Source: Limisphaerales bacterium (GTDB lineage Bacteria; Verrucomicrobiota; Verrucomicrobiia; Limisphaerales; UBA1096). From it: a stretch of DNA of 33,765 nucleotides. The stretch is taken from NCBI GenBank assembly GCA_004213515.1, contig SHAK01000023.1, positions 1 to 33,765 on the forward strand, given 5' to 3'. The notes beneath the pieces are model-generated. The model searched no databases. It was not told the DNA's origin and saw only the letters and a list, made by a program, of their open reading frames with translations. Position 1 is the first letter of the stretch, and each line of letters begins with the position of its first letter. The position numbers and the translations under genes are program-made. Below are positions 25,384 to 32,268 of the stretch, one piece after another.

Positions 25384-25881
25384 CTAACTGTTTTCAAATT
25401 TAATTAACCACCAAATTAGAAACCCCACAAATCCCAATATCAATAAGCCAACTACAACTGGATTTTCTTTTCTATTTAGTTCGCTACTCCAACTTGATTT
25501 GGATTCGTTTTTTTCTTCCGATGATACATGAAGAGTTTGCTTCTCGTTTAAATCTAACTCGCAAGCTTTACGGAAATCCAATTTTATATTTTTTTCTTTA
25601 GCCGTAATCATGCCAGCTGCGACTAGGGCAACATCTCCGCCGGCAAGATGATGCGAGCTAAGCTCATCAACGGAAACATTGAATCCCGTCTTAATAAGTG
25701 TAATTCGAACATCAACTATTTTCCTAACTGGAACTTTTCTCAGTGACAATGAAATTAATTCTAAAAATGTAACGCGCGCTCCAGAAATTAAACCACGCAG
25801 CCATGTCGTTCCATAGAACTGAAGAGTCAATATCGGTACTAATAAAATTAATCCTATAATTCCTAATAAAAATGTTTCCAT
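25384..25881 (-). CDS. FloA-like N-terminal domain with C-terminal membrane anchor (165 aa)
   Basis: The first 115 residues resemble the beginning of FloA, a bacterial flotillin. They have an N-terminal membrane segment (about 4-22), then VRKIVDVRITLIKTGFNVSVDELSSHHLAGGDVALVAAGM and KNIKLDFRKACELDL, matching the FloA pattern (TxxQLESHYLAGGNVD, LPFERGAAIDLAG). Where FloA continues into a long domain and coiled coil, this protein has a Ser/Glu-rich linker and a second membrane helix (about 142-161). ATG 25881 (METFLLG) is preferred over an upstream TTG-started form. The truncation may be genuine or may mark a decayed flotillin. It is the last of three minus-strand genes. Confidence 0.7.
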   Translation of the reverse strand: METFLLGIIGLILLVPILTLQFYGTTWLRGLISGARVTFLELISLSLRKVPVRKIVDVRITLIKTGFNVSVDELSSHHLAGGDVALVAAGMITAKEKNIKLDFRKACELDLNEKQTLHVSSEEKNESKSSWSSELNRKENPVVVGLLILGFVGFLIWWLIKFENS

Positions 25882-25930
25882 TTTAAATTGTATTAATCGT
25901 ATTTGATTACATTGATGACAAAGTTTCAAA

Positions 25931-26683
25931 TCACATTTGTGAGCCTACAGCTCCAATAGCAAAGAGTCCAAAAACACAGCCTAATACAAACATTAAGATT
26001 ATATTTAAAACAAACATTATCACAGCAATTGCTAAAGCTTTAATAAAACCTTCTTTTAGTCTTAATTGAAAAACATAGGTCTGAATTGCAAAAAGTAATA
26101 AAAGCGAAATTATCCCGTTATTCGATATGCTAACCATCACAGCTAAAGAGTTTAATAACCCAGAAATAGATGAAGTAAAAAAGATTGTTATTAGTGCAGC
26201 TGTTTGTTGAACAAATCTACCACATATCCATTCGGTTGTTTTTATAAATAAGAATGAATTTATGATCGTTGTTATACCTAAACTAATTAAACCAACAATT
26301 AACCCGATAGGTCCTAAAAATATTGTAAGAATTAATAAGCTGACTATTGAACAAGCAATAGGGATACCAATCATTAACTTATCTGAAAGAAAATCATGAA
26401 GTACTCCATCGTCTGAGTCCTCATTCATCATTCTAGAAACTGGGTTTATTTTTTTTATTTTTGGAGAACGAGATGGTTTTGGTGATGGTTTAGATTTGAT
26501 CTTGCTTTGTAGAGTAGGAATTTTTGAAATTTTATCAGTATCGGCATCATTCTGTTCAGGTACTAGTGTATCTGAATCTGGTATAATTATACTGGAATTA
26601 CAAGCAGGGCATTCGATAGTTTGCCCAGAGAGCTCTTCAGGTATATCCAAACGTTGATTACAATTCGGACAAGGTATTTTCAT
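25931..26683 (-). CDS. Zinc-ribbon membrane protein (250 aa)
   Basis: I do not know a specific function. The N-terminus is a small zinc ribbon with Cys5, Cys8, Cys25 and Cys28 (CPNCNQRLDIPEEL ... CPACNSS), of the kind common in Planctomycetes and Verrucomicrobia membrane proteins. A basic, proline/lysine-rich linker follows (KSKPSPKPSRSPKIKK). The C-terminal 150 residues hold about five hydrophobic segments (from around 102 to 248). The ATG at 26683 puts the first cysteines at the expected positions. It lies 49 nt upstream of the FloA-like gene's start and probably forms a small operon with it. Confidence 0.72.
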   Translation of the reverse strand: MKIPCPNCNQRLDIPEELSGQTIECPACNSSIIIPDSDTLVPEQNDADTDKISKIPTLQSKIKSKPSPKPSRSPKIKKINPVSRMMNEDSDDGVLHDFLSDKLMIGIPIACSIVSLLILTIFLGPIGLIVGLISLGITTIINSFLFIKTTEWICGRFVQQTAALITIFFTSSISGLLNSLAVMVSISNNGIISLLLLFAIQTYVFQLRLKEGFIKALAIAVIMFVLNIILMFVLGCVFGLFAIGAVGSQM

Positions 26684-26722
26684 TAATCTATTACTATTTT
26701 ATTAGAGAAAAGATAATGTGTT

Positions 26723-26983
26723 TTATTTTAGTTCTGCTGTGCCAGCATTTATTTTTCCGCGAACAATCAAGTACCAAGGAAAAGCAACTATCCACAGTAA
26801 TAAACATAAAATAACCATTACTACAGGGCCATATGATATACCTGATTTATACTTTTTTAGTTCTAATTTTGAAGAATCGATTCCAACCCAAATAGAACTA
26901 ACAAGAATAATGATTTGAAAGAGTAGCATTATAATTCCGGATCCAGTTTGTTCAATAGGAACCTGTATAAATAATATAGGCAT
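26723..26983 (-). CDS. Small membrane protein with two hydrophobic segments (86 aa)
   Basis: The product has two membrane segments: about 19-35 (LLFQIIILVSSIWVGIDS) and 52-74 (YGPVVMVILCLLLWIVAFPWYLIVRGK). VGIDSSKLELKKYKSG separates them. The pattern WVGIDS-x-K and LLLWIVAFPWYL resembles short uncharacterised membrane proteins of several bacterial phyla. Start choice is open: ATG 26983, or a later ATG at residue 19 that would begin closer to the membrane segment. It precedes the zinc-ribbon gene on the same strand by 39 nt. Confidence 0.6.
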   Translation of the reverse strand: MPILFIQVPIEQTGSGIIMLLFQIIILVSSIWVGIDSSKLELKKYKSGISYGPVVMVILCLLLWIVAFPWYLIVRGKINAGTAELK

Positions 26984-27246
26984 TTGATAAATTTATAATA
27001 AAATATTAAATATGTCTATTTAAAGCTATTCTCAATTAAAGATTTTTGATGCAACTATGCTATTTATTTTTGCAAAAATTTTTCTTTTTTTAAATATTCC
27101 TCAGGTAGATTTTGAATTAAATCAGCTCACTATCCTAAATAGAGTCACGCTAAAATCCTTTAAATATATTAATACTAAATCATAAGATTATATCTTTTTT
27201 TTGTTGGCGGAAGGTTTAACTCTTTCTTTAGGTTCCGAACTTTATT
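26984..27246. other. AT-rich intergenic region without a gene
   Basis: This stretch (263 nt) is strongly AT-rich, with homopolymer A and T runs and no convincing ORF or RNA. It should contain the promoter of the minus-strand trio, but I see no clear boxes. It ends at the broken tRNA-Leu. Confidence 0.5.
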
Positions 27247-27286
27247 GCCAGTGTGGCGAAATTGGTAGACGGAGCGGATTCATAAT
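27247..27286 (+). pseudogene. Truncated tRNA-Leu 5' half (remnant)
   Basis: 36 of 40 bases match the 5' half of the intact tRNA-Leu at 31585-31624, covering the acceptor 5' strand, the D arm and the start of the anticodon arm. Beyond this point the similarity is lost: no paired anticodon stem, variable arm or T arm can be formed. The anticodon loop reads TTCATAA instead of TTCAAAA. A short stretch near 27346-27362 (ggtatcaccat) faintly recalls the tRNA 3' end but is not supported. It is not a functional tRNA. Confidence 0.8.
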
Positions 27287-27402
27287 ACGGATGAATCAAT
27301 TGAAATTTTGCTTTTATTAGCTGCGGCATGGTTGGACTTATTACGCCACAAAGGTATCACCATTAATCACGCCAAAACCTTTTGCTAGAGGCCGAACTTT
27401 AT

Positions 27403-28755
27403 TTAGGCGAGAAGTTCGGGGAGATTGCCGGTGCTGTCGGCGAAGCGGTTGGTGACACCAGTTTGCTCGAGCATGGTAGCAAACACGTTTGCAAATGGTG
27501 TGTCTTCTCCGTATTTGAGGTACTGGCCATGCTTGAAGCCAAGGCTGCGCCCACCAGCAAGCACTAGTGGATAATTTTTGTTAGTGTGCGTTGTGCTGTT
27601 ACTGCAGCCATAAATAATGGTGGTTTGATCGAGCAAGGTTGCGTCACTCTCCGGTCCGGCGGGTGTATTGCTCATGCGATCAAGGAAGATAGCGAACTGC
27701 TCTGCTAGAAAACGATCCCACTTACCCAGAGGTTCGACACCCTCAGCCTTGTTCCAGTCGTGAGCCAGACCGTGGAGGTGTTTTCCGATACCGAGCAGTT
27801 GAGGGAACTTGCCTCCCAAACTGGTGGCGTCTCCCATGCTGGCGATCTGGTAGGTGGCCACGCGGGTGGAGTCGGTCATGAACGCGAGGTGCATCAACTC
27901 GTACATGGTGGCCACATACTCAGTCGGTACTTTTGAGTCAGCATCGAGTTGAAGGCGTTCGCGATGAGCGTCGGTCAGGCCTGGCTTGGGGATGCCCACC
28001 CACTGCTGGGCGCGGGCAACGCGTTTTTCTACTTCTCTGACGGAGTCAAGGTATTCGTCAAATTTTTGTTGGTCGAATTTGCCCAGGCGACGCCGAAGTT
28101 TGCCGGCGTCATCCATAACTAGGTCGAGCAGGCTACCGCTGCTCTTCAAGCGACGGCGGTGACGATGGGTATCAGGGTCGCCCGCACCGAACAAGCGATC
28201 GAAGATCTGCTGTGGCTGGTTAAGCGCCGGGATTGGCCGACCGTGCAGGTTATAGGAAAGTGTACTAGATCGGGTTGGCTCACCCACGCCACCGTCAGTC
28301 GACATCACTAGCGAGTCGAACCGGGTTTGACCGGCGAAGTGCTCCGCGGCTACCTGGTCCATCGACTGTGTGTTGTGAAGGTCGCGACCCAGCAGATCGC
28401 AACCTGTAAGGAATGTGTCTCCGCTGTCGTGACCACCAATCTTGCGTACTTCCGGATGAGACAGCCCACCGAGAATGGTTACTTGATCCCGATATGCCTC
28501 GAGTGGTTGAAGGCTCTTGTTGAAAGTGAATTCGCGTCCTTCTCCCTTGGGAAACCATCCCCACTCGGCATTCTTGCTTTTTTCATCCTGAATGGAGACA
28601 CCGAAGGGAAAGTACACCGCGGCCAAGCGCCGGGGCTCGGCCAACGTTTTAGCCTTGGCCATCACGTCGAGTGCCGGCAATGCCAGTGCCACACCGGTGC
28701 CACGTAAAAAGGAACGGCGATTAAGCTGCCAGGATCTGGATGCAATACGGCTCAT
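27403..28755 (-). CDS. DUF1552 family protein, twin-arginine exported
   Basis: The 450-residue product carries a twin-arginine signal (NRRSFLRGTGVALALPALDVMA, RR at 13-14). It then has the DUF1552 landmarks: RRLAAVYFPFGVSI near the start, LGGLSHPE, GHDSGDTFLTG, the SMDQVAAEHFAGQTRFDSLVM segment, and a C-terminal NKNYPLVLAGG with LKHG-type sequence (LGFKHGQYL). The family is common in Planctomycetes and Verrucomicrobia and is nearly always paired with a DUF1592/PSD1 cytochrome, as here. Its function is not settled. It starts 6 nt downstream of its partner's stop and is clearly GC-richer than the neighbouring genes, with many codons ending in G or C. Confidence 0.92.
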   Translation of the reverse strand: MSRIASRSWQLNRRSFLRGTGVALALPALDVMAKAKTLAEPRRLAAVYFPFGVSIQDEKSKNAEWGWFPKGEGREFTFNKSLQPLEAYRDQVTILGGLSHPEVRKIGGHDSGDTFLTGCDLLGRDLHNTQSMDQVAAEHFAGQTRFDSLVMSTDGGVGEPTRSSTLSYNLHGRPIPALNQPQQIFDRLFGAGDPDTHRHRRRLKSSGSLLDLVMDDAGKLRRRLGKFDQQKFDEYLDSVREVEKRVARAQQWVGIPKPGLTDAHRERLQLDADSKVPTEYVATMYELMHLAFMTDSTRVATYQIASMGDATSLGGKFPQLLGIGKHLHGLAHDWNKAEGVEPLGKWDRFLAEQFAIFLDRMSNTPAGPESDATLLDQTTIIYGCSNSTTHTNKNYPLVLAGGRSLGFKHGQYLKYGEDTPFANVFATMLEQTGVTNRFADSTGNLPELLA

Positions 28756-28761
28756 GAGCTG

Positions 28762-31236
28762 TTATTTAGTGCGGAAAACCTCGCTTTTAACGATAGATTG
28801 AACCAAAGACTGTAATTTCATTTTATCGTCGTTGAAGCGATTGGTCAACGCATCGATGTGTTTTTCGTCGGAAAACTCGAGTGACCGGCCAAGCGCATAT
28901 GTCAAAAGTTTAACCACGAAAGCACGAGCAAACTGCTCACGTCGCTCGGTAAGCAGATAATCTTTAAGCGCCTCCATTCCGTCGATCTCACGGCCGTCCG
29001 GCAGCTTAGCCAAGGTCTCGAGTGGGAGCTTGATCAACTTGCCGTCCGGCAGTTTCCGGGTGATCTCTGTGCGCCATTTGCCAAGCGCATCGTACTCTTC
29101 CATCGCCAACCCCCAACCATCGATTCCGCGATGACAATCTGAACAAGCTGTGTCTTTGTTGTGTTGCTTCAACTGCTCTCGGATGGACAGCTTGACCAAG
29201 CCGGGTTCAGCCGTCTCCAAATCGGGCACGTTTGGAGGGGGTGGATCTGGAGGGTCGTCTAGCAGACGCTCCCGCACGAACACTGCCCGCTTAATGATAT
29301 GTGAGTCACTGCCAGTCGAGGCCCCGAGTAGAATAGCTGACTGCGTCAGTAACCCGCCTCTATTAGCCTTGGACTTAACCGACTGGTGTTTGGTCGACAC
29401 CGGCCGGAATGCTCCGCCGTGCACTCCATCAAAACGATAGTGCCGAGCCAGTGTGTCATTGAGCATCACAAAGTCGGAACGAATGAAATGCTCAACGCTG
29501 AGGTTTTTTTGAAGAATTTCACCAAAGAACTCGATAGGCTCGCGACGGATTACTTTGCGCAGATGATCGATTCGCTTGTTACGGGGGAAGTCGGGGTGCA
29601 CCTTGGTGTCAACCTCCACACGATTCATGGCGTCGATATCCAGCCACTGTTCCACATACGAGTCGATGAATCGTTTCGCACGCTCATCGGTTATCATTCG
29701 GGTTACCTGTGTCGAGAGGGTTGCCTCGTCGAAAAGCGCACCGGTATTGGCTAACGTTCGTAGTTCGTTGTCCGGCATAGAGTTCCAGAGAAAATAAGAG
29801 AGGCGGGACGCAAACTCATGGGAGGTGAGCGGTCGGGGTTTACTTGCAGCCGGCTCGAGTAAGTACAGAAAATCCGGCGCGATCAGTGCCATCACTAACG
29901 ACTCTCGCAGGGTACTTTCTAGATCAGGAAATTCGGGTCTCAGTTTCCGGTAAAATCCGACATACTTACGTATTTCTTTACGGCTCACCGGCCGACGCCA
30001 CGCGCGGGGAAGAAATGACTTCAGCACCTTACGAATGTAGGCCTTCTCTCGTTTTTCGCGCAGGTGCGATGGAAACAGAATTTGCCGATGTTCCTCTGGC
30101 GGCCACTGTTCGAAAAATGGCCCCTCAAACTCCAGCCAATCCACGTGCAATTGCGGATAGCCCATGCCGTGTTCCCAGATTTTTTTCTTTTTACCATCCT
30201 CGCCCTTGATCTCCTTCTCTTGCGTTTTACCGCTCTGTGAAAATTCATCGTGTGCATTAGACAAAATCACTACTAGCCCAGGAAACTTGCCCTGTCCTCG
30301 GACCGGCAGCGGGAAGTTTTCAATACGGCCGACAAACTCAAACTCCTGTTTACCAGACTTGTGTAGGTCTAGTTCAGTCAGCGTCTCCATGTCCACCAAT
30401 GTGTCGGGCCGGTATCCCACGCGTACGCGCAACCTAGGTACAGGTCCTTTTTCCTTAGGTAACTCAACGCGCACGGCAGTCCGAATCCGAAACGCACCTT
30501 GCTCAGGGTAATCGTTTTTCATGCGAACGATGAACTGCCGGTGCCTGCCAAGGTCGTTCGCCCCCTGGACACCGTCCGGAAATCCGCCATCCGTGCTTTT
30601 TGTGAATCGATGCCGGAACACCTCAGGCTCATCTTTTGTGACAATTATCCGATCCAGCGCAGCTCGGGCTGATGCCATGTAAAACTCCAATTGAATATCA
30701 CTCATTTGAAGTGAACTACCGTTATTCAACATGCCATCTGGCGACATCCCGTCAGGCGGGAAGTCTCGTGTGTAATCCAAATTCACCCCTAGTAAATCAC
30801 TCAATGTGTTTTGGTATTCTTTGTGGTTTAACCGACGAAGAACAACACGGCCACCCTTGCTTTGGCGCAGCTTTCCCGCGAGTTCGATCGTGGGGTTGAG
30901 CCAGTCGAGAATCACTCGGCGCTCATCCGCAGTCAGCTTGGTCTCGTTCTCTGGCGGCATCTCTCCAAGGTTAATCACTCCACGAACCTCGTGCCACCGC
31001 TCCGCCGACCTTGCGTCTTCAAGTAGGTTGGTAGAAAGAGTGTCGAGTCGAAGCTTTCCCTTCTGCTTTTCAGCCCCGTGACAAGAGTAACAGAGCTTGG
31101 CTAGGATTGGTTTTACATCACTCTCAAAGTTCGGCAACTCCTCTGACTGGCCAAGCACTGGGAAACACCATGGAATACAAAGAACACATAGAAGGAAAAC
31201 ACTACGAGTAAGCGTGGTGAAAAAATCAAACTTCAT
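28762..31236 (-). CDS. DUF1592/DUF1588/DUF1585 cytochrome (PSD1-type)
   Basis: The 824-residue exported protein has a signal peptide (to about residue 30). An N-terminal cytochrome-like domain follows, with CYSCHGAEKQKGKLRLDT (heme site Cys49-Cys52-His53) and GEMPPE. The family's DUF1587 element is RRLNHKEYQNTLSDLLGV. Central DUF1595/DUF1592 parts include RRPVSRKEIRKYVGFY, ALIAPDFLYL, SHEFASRLSYFLWNSMPD and YVEQWLDID. DUF1588 comprises RGGLLTQSAILLGASTGSDSHIIKRAVFVRERLL with a second CSDCHRGIDGWG site, and DUF1585 closes the protein. Such proteins occur in Planctomycetes/Verrucomicrobia as redox partners of DUF1552. They are found with polysaccharide or other degradation clusters, though no sulfatase lies here. 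It is the upstream gene of the pair. Confidence 0.92.
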   Translation of the reverse strand: MKFDFFTTLTRSVFLLCVLCIPWCFPVLGQSEELPNFESDVKPILAKLCYSCHGAEKQKGKLRLDTLSTNLLEDARSAERWHEVRGVINLGEMPPENETKLTADERRVILDWLNPTIELAGKLRQSKGGRVVLRRLNHKEYQNTLSDLLGVNLDYTRDFPPDGMSPDGMLNNGSSLQMSDIQLEFYMASARAALDRIIVTKDEPEVFRHRFTKSTDGGFPDGVQGANDLGRHRQFIVRMKNDYPEQGAFRIRTAVRVELPKEKGPVPRLRVRVGYRPDTLVDMETLTELDLHKSGKQEFEFVGRIENFPLPVRGQGKFPGLVVILSNAHDEFSQSGKTQEKEIKGEDGKKKKIWEHGMGYPQLHVDWLEFEGPFFEQWPPEEHRQILFPSHLREKREKAYIRKVLKSFLPRAWRRPVSRKEIRKYVGFYRKLRPEFPDLESTLRESLVMALIAPDFLYLLEPAASKPRPLTSHEFASRLSYFLWNSMPDNELRTLANTGALFDEATLSTQVTRMITDERAKRFIDSYVEQWLDIDAMNRVEVDTKVHPDFPRNKRIDHLRKVIRREPIEFFGEILQKNLSVEHFIRSDFVMLNDTLARHYRFDGVHGGAFRPVSTKHQSVKSKANRGGLLTQSAILLGASTGSDSHIIKRAVFVRERLLDDPPDPPPPNVPDLETAEPGLVKLSIREQLKQHNKDTACSDCHRGIDGWGLAMEEYDALGKWRTEITRKLPDGKLIKLPLETLAKLPDGREIDGMEALKDYLLTERREQFARAFVVKLLTYALGRSLEFSDEKHIDALTNRFNDDKMKLQSLVQSIVKSEVFRTK

Positions 31237-31584
31237 CTTCGACTTGTCTCTTCGTGGCTAACAATCTCGAGTCTTAGAATCTCCGAACGCGAATACATCC
31301 GATCTGGATTTATGAGTTCGGTCATTTATCTGCCACAAAACTAGTTCAGCTGTCGAACACCGGCAACGCCAAAAAGAGCTAGTTTTAGGTTGGTAACTAT
31401 AAGTGGGAATATTTTCTAAATGTTGGTTTGATATTGTTTTGAAAGTCACACAAAATTTATCTATCAGTGTGGAACTCGCTACATTTGGTTGATCTTTGTT
31501 GCATTTGGCGCGGCGGATATATGGCTTGCATATCTCACTGATACCATTATTTTTCTGCCCGTTTTTGGGTATTTCCCAAGTAAT
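31237..31584. other. Intergenic region between the DUF1592 gene and tRNA-Leu
   Basis: This 348-nt stretch has no convincing ORF. It should hold the promoter of the minus-strand pair and that of tRNA-Leu. A perfect 8-bp inverted repeat, AAAACTAG (31337-31344) and CTAGTTTT (31379-31386), could form a long-loop hairpin. GC content drops from the gene pair toward the tRNA. A weak TTGCAT (31526-31531) and TATTTT (31548-31553) pair, 16 nt apart, is a possible tRNA promoter. Confidence 0.5.
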
Positions 31585-31671
31585 GCCAGTGTGGCGGAAT
31601 TGGTAGACGCGGCGGATTCAAAATCCGCTTCTTTCACGAGAGTGTGGGTTCGATTCCCTCCACTGGTACCA
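31585..31671 (+). tRNA. tRNA-Leu (anticodon CAA)
   Basis: The acceptor GCCAGTG pairs with CACTGGT (G1-U72 wobble, also seen in other leucine tRNAs). The D arm contains GGAATTGGTAGACGC. The anticodon stem GCGGA/TCCGC closes the loop TTCAAAA (CAA). A long class II variable arm (TTCTTTCACGAGAGT) follows, and the T arm is GTGGGTTCGATTCCCTC. The discriminator is A73 and CCA is encoded. The same 5' half recurs as a broken copy at 27247. Confidence 0.97.
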
Positions 31672-31702
31672 TCTAGTTAGCCTTTAAATTAACTTCTTAA
31701 AT

Positions 31703-31728
31703 CACTGTTTAAACAAAAATAAACAGTG
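31703..31728 (+). terminator. Hairpin downstream of tRNA-Leu
   Basis: CACTGTTT (31703-31710) and AAACAGTG (31721-31728) form a perfect 8-bp stem around a 10-nt A-rich loop, 31 nt after the tRNA. There is no T-run behind it, so termination is uncertain. Confidence 0.4.
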
Positions 31729-31777
31729 AATTCGGTAGTGACTATTTTAGTGCCTCTTTTTCTCTTTTCAGCTGTCT

Positions 31778-31847
31778 GACCAAGATTTGCTGGCACGCTC
31801 CCTCAAAGAACCCCTAGCAAAGCTCGGTCATTGAAAGGTGTGCCAGC
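31778..31847. repeat. Overlapping, mutually exclusive inverted repeats
   Basis: Arms 31778-31791 and 31816-31829 pair over 14 positions with two mismatches (GACC-AG-TTTGCT against AGCAAA-CT-GGTC). A second repeat pairs GCTGGCAC (31789-31796) with GTGCCAGC (31840-31847) perfectly. The two share bases 31789-31791, so they cannot both form fully. The sequence CTTCGTTTTT follows the second one. Confidence 0.55.
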
Positions 31848-32268
31848 CTTCGTTTTTCATGACTACCCAACTTCTTTATTAGTTATGCAGTCATGAGAGG
31901 TATTGGATATATGACCATTACCCGTTGAAAGATGGGGAAGTACTTATAGGTAAGGTTTACCGTCACTTGAACTATGAACAAAAAGAAACAGACAAAACGT
32001 TTAAAGTTTATTTGACTATTAGTCATCGCTTGAACCATATTTCCCTTATCAAAAAATTACTGCAATTCCCTTTTAAATTTAATGTAAACGATAAAATTCA
32101 GTAATTTACGGAATGCTTAATAGTAGTGTGCTTACCTTTTATTAAGTATCGCTTCCAACCTTTTTACAAGATACGAGGTGTCTGACTTTAGAAACTGAAT
32201 TAGAAATAATTTTTTATGACTTGCTTAGACATTATATACGGATTGGCATATAGGATATTTCAATAAAC

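Larger units (their letters stand above)
31672..32268. other. 597-nt non-coding stretch before the TIR gene
   Basis: No convincing ORF is present. The first part holds the hairpin at 31703 and, at 31778-31847, two overlapping inverted repeats. The rest (31860-32260) is AT-rich and should contain the TIR gene promoter, which I cannot place with confidence. The gap is unusually long for this gene-dense window. Confidence 0.6.

Noticed and set aside
27247-27363. A functional tRNA at the tRNA-Leu-like sequence (CAT-like anticodon loop)
   Set aside because: The anticodon stem does not close and no variable arm or T arm can be formed.
27382-31081. Several plus-strand open frames inside the DUF1552/DUF1592 genes
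   Set aside because: They are shadows of GC-rich coding sequence on the minus strand and have no recognisable protein features.
27247-31671. A complete integrative element or prophage between the two tRNA-Leu sequences
   Set aside because: No integrase, excisionase, relaxase or phage gene is present; only the gene pair and the repeated tRNA half are seen.
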